Assembly (NCBI RefSeq): GCF_022549495.1
Contig: NZ_JAKZGD010000002.1
Span: 310,001-374,000 of the forward strand
Length of the DNA: 64,000 nucleotides
From: Acinetobacter sp. ANC 4805
GTDB taxonomy: Bacteria > Pseudomonadota > Gammaproteobacteria > Pseudomonadales > Moraxellaceae
Direction of reading: 5' to 3'
This document shows positions 62,579 through 64,000 of this stretch, piece after piece. Position 1 is the first letter of the stretch, and every line of letters begins with the position of its first letter. The notes under the pieces are model-generated. The model did no database searches and was not told the origin of the DNA. It saw only the letters and a program-made list of their open reading frames with translations. The translations under genes were made by a program, and so were the position numbers.

Positions 62579-63820
62579 ATGGGTGTTTTAGTTCAAAATA
62601 ATCAAAATTCAACTAATAGTCAGTTTATGCCACAAACATTAGCAGATGCACATCTGCTTTTGACGAAATCACCTTGTATGATTTTTTTACCAAAAGAGTT
62701 GAGAGCACACTTTTTAAAAGAACGGCAAAAACAATTTATAACCATAGCAAAACTGGGTTGGCCACTGCTTGTGTGTATGTTAGTTGGTGAAATTACCATT
62801 GCTCATGTGTTTTATCGTGGGAGTTTATTAGGGCAAGATCATGTTATTTGGGATAATCATTTTTTTACTTGTGCTGTTGTCCTTTTTGTTGGAGTTGTAT
62901 TTGCACATATTCCTAAGATGGCATCAAGTTTTCAGATCTGGTTAGGGTTGTTAATCGTTATTGTTTTACTGGATAAACTTTATATCGCTTTAGCGCTGAA
63001 GAATATTCAACTCGTGCAATATCATATGGGTGCAACCATTATGATTGTTGTCATTGATATGCTAGCTTTACGTCTGACGACAAGCGTAGCGACCTTTTCT
63101 TGTTTAACTGCTGGTTTTTTTGCGTGGTTTGCAGCGCATAAAAATTTAAATTCTTATGACCTCTATATTCTTTTATATTTTTTTACGACAGTTGCAATCT
63201 GTGGTGCAATTGCATTGTTGGTAGAAAGACAAGATAAATTATTATTTTTACATAAAATTGTACTTTTACATCAAGTTGAGGCGCAAGAGGATATTAATAA
63301 TGAACTTTCGCTACTTTCTCAGATTGATGGCTTATCTGGGTTAGCAAATCGCCGTTATTTTGATGAAATATTGGAGCTTGAGTGGAATCGAGGTTTGCGT
63401 GATAAAATGATGCTATCCATTATTTTCATCGATATCGACTACTTTAAAATATATAACGATACTTATGGGCATATTGCAGGGGATGAATGTATCAAAAAAG
63501 TGAGTTCAGCATTAGGCTCAATTGTGATTCGATCAGCAGATTTGATTGCTCGTTATGGTGGTGAAGAGTTTATCGTTTTGCTACCAAATACTGAATTAGA
63601 AGGAGCAATCCATATTGCTGAACAAATGCTATCTGTTGTCGACCGTGCCAAAATCCCGCATAAGGGTTCTTTAATTTTAGAAAATATTTCTGTCAGCATA
63701 GGTGTAGCAAGTTGTATTCCGCTTAAATCAATCCAAGCAACAGATTTAATTAATGCAGCAGATATGGCACTTTATCAAGCAAAATCTAATGGTCGTCATC
63801 AAGTGTGTGGTGGTCGATGA
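62579..63820 (+). CDS. Membrane-bound diguanylate cyclase (GGDEF domain)
   Basis: A 413-residue protein that would make cyclic di-GMP from GTP. Residues 1-45 are cytosolic. About six membrane segments between 50 and 215 form a MASE-like sensor. The GGDEF domain is at 245-410: the metal Asp is in FIDIDYFKIYNDTYGH, the active loop is RYGGEEF at about 324-330, and the product-inhibition I-site RSAD is five residues before it. The final SNGRHQV helix is normal. It is likely active and feedback-inhibited. The input signal is unknown. Its ribosome-binding site is weak. Confidence 0.93.
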   Translation: MGVLVQNNQNSTNSQFMPQTLADAHLLLTKSPCMIFLPKELRAHFLKERQKQFITIAKLGWPLLVCMLVGEITIAHVFYRGSLLGQDHVIWDNHFFTCAVVLFVGVVFAHIPKMASSFQIWLGLLIVIVLLDKLYIALALKNIQLVQYHMGATIMIVVIDMLALRLTTSVATFSCLTAGFFAWFAAHKNLNSYDLYILLYFFTTVAICGAIALLVERQDKLLFLHKIVLLHQVEAQEDINNELSLLSQIDGLSGLANRRYFDEILELEWNRGLRDKMMLSIIFIDIDYFKIYNDTYGHIAGDECIKKVSSALGSIVIRSADLIARYGGEEFIVLLPNTELEGAIHIAEQMLSVVDRAKIPHKGSLILENISVSIGVASCIPLKSIQATDLINAADMALYQAKSNGRHQVCGGR

Positions 63821-63926
63821 TTTTTAATATGTTGATTTATTTGTTATTGATTTTTAATTAAAAAATAATTTGGATTAGAATTTTAAGGAAAAATTGATAT
63901 GGTTTTTGTGATTATTCAGAAAATAA

Positions 63927-63953
63927 AAAAACCTCAGTTAGAACTGAGGTTTT
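63927..63953. terminator. Bidirectional terminator near the right edge
   Basis: AAAACCTCAGTT / AACTGAGGTTTT with a two-base loop. It ends both the cyclase gene and the minus-strand gene entering from the right. Confidence 0.85.
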
Positions 63954-64000
63954 ACAACAACTAAAATAACCACTGCAAATAAGATCAGGGTTGGCATCTC
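63938..64000 (-). CDS. C-terminal end of a membrane protein gene (partial)
   Basis: The minus strand from the right edge reads EMPTLILFAVVILVVVKPQF and then TAA inside the terminator hairpin. This would be the last 20 codons of a gene lying to the right, ending in a membrane segment. Only the position next to a terminator supports it. Confidence 0.35.
   Translation of the reverse strand, partial: EMPTLILFAVVILVVVKPQF

Overview
The window comes from a gamma-proteobacterium and fits the genus Acinetobacter. It is AT-rich. Its housekeeping blocks are hemA / dnaG / bamD / rluD / pgeF / smpB, then coaD / ferredoxin / rnpB / elongator tRNA-Met, then nadE. The genus call rests on protein character and gene order as I remember them; I could not run a search.

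Layout. Positions 1-9266 are core genome: a partial TPR protein, hemA, dnaG, bamD, rluD, pgeF, a flavodoxin-like protein and smpB. Positions about 9312-31904 are a P4-integrase-type genomic island between smpB and coaD. Near-direct repeats (paired GTTACCCGT units) lie at its two ends. It holds a satellite-like replication/regulation block (AlpA, PrtN-like, Gp2/YfjJ-type protein), small envelope proteins, and a DUF932 / YqaJ nuclease / Cys-rich protein module preceded by what looks like an unannotated structured RNA. It also carries a complete contact-dependent inhibition locus (CdiB, CdiA, immunity) and two integrases, one of them a fragment. Positions 32168-37745 return to core genome: coaD, ferredoxin, rnpB, two identical tRNA-Met genes with near-identical promoters and terminators, nadE, and a tandem of three related membrane microproteins.

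Positions about 37959-61775 are a second, independent 23.8-kb element. It sits inside the HExxH codons of a small metallopeptidase-like gene, whose two halves remain at 37744-37958 and 61776-62079. Its recombination operon is four genes joined by ATGA overlaps: three tyrosine-recombinase-like proteins and a small coiled-coil protein. This resembles Tn554-type or gamma-mobile-trio elements. Its cargo looks defensive: a metallophosphoesterase-NTPase fusion, a giant nuclease-STAND NTPase with a small partner (AVAST/Avs-like), a HicB-like protein, a membrane protein split by an IS3-family insertion, and an XRE regulator facing three palindromic operators. It also carries an intact homologue of the gene it disrupts. 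From 62080 onward is core genome again, with a diguanylate cyclase and the end of a further gene.

How the parts work together. The core genes serve haem, DNA, outer-membrane, ribosome-rescue and NAD/CoA functions. Island 1 adds interbacterial competition (CdiA toxin plus its own immunity protein). Island 2 adds probable anti-phage functions and its own transposition machinery. The most promising points are the structured RNA at 16173-16304, the phosphoesterase-STAND protein, the triple-repeat recombinase, the target-gene homologue carried by the element, and the microprotein tandem.
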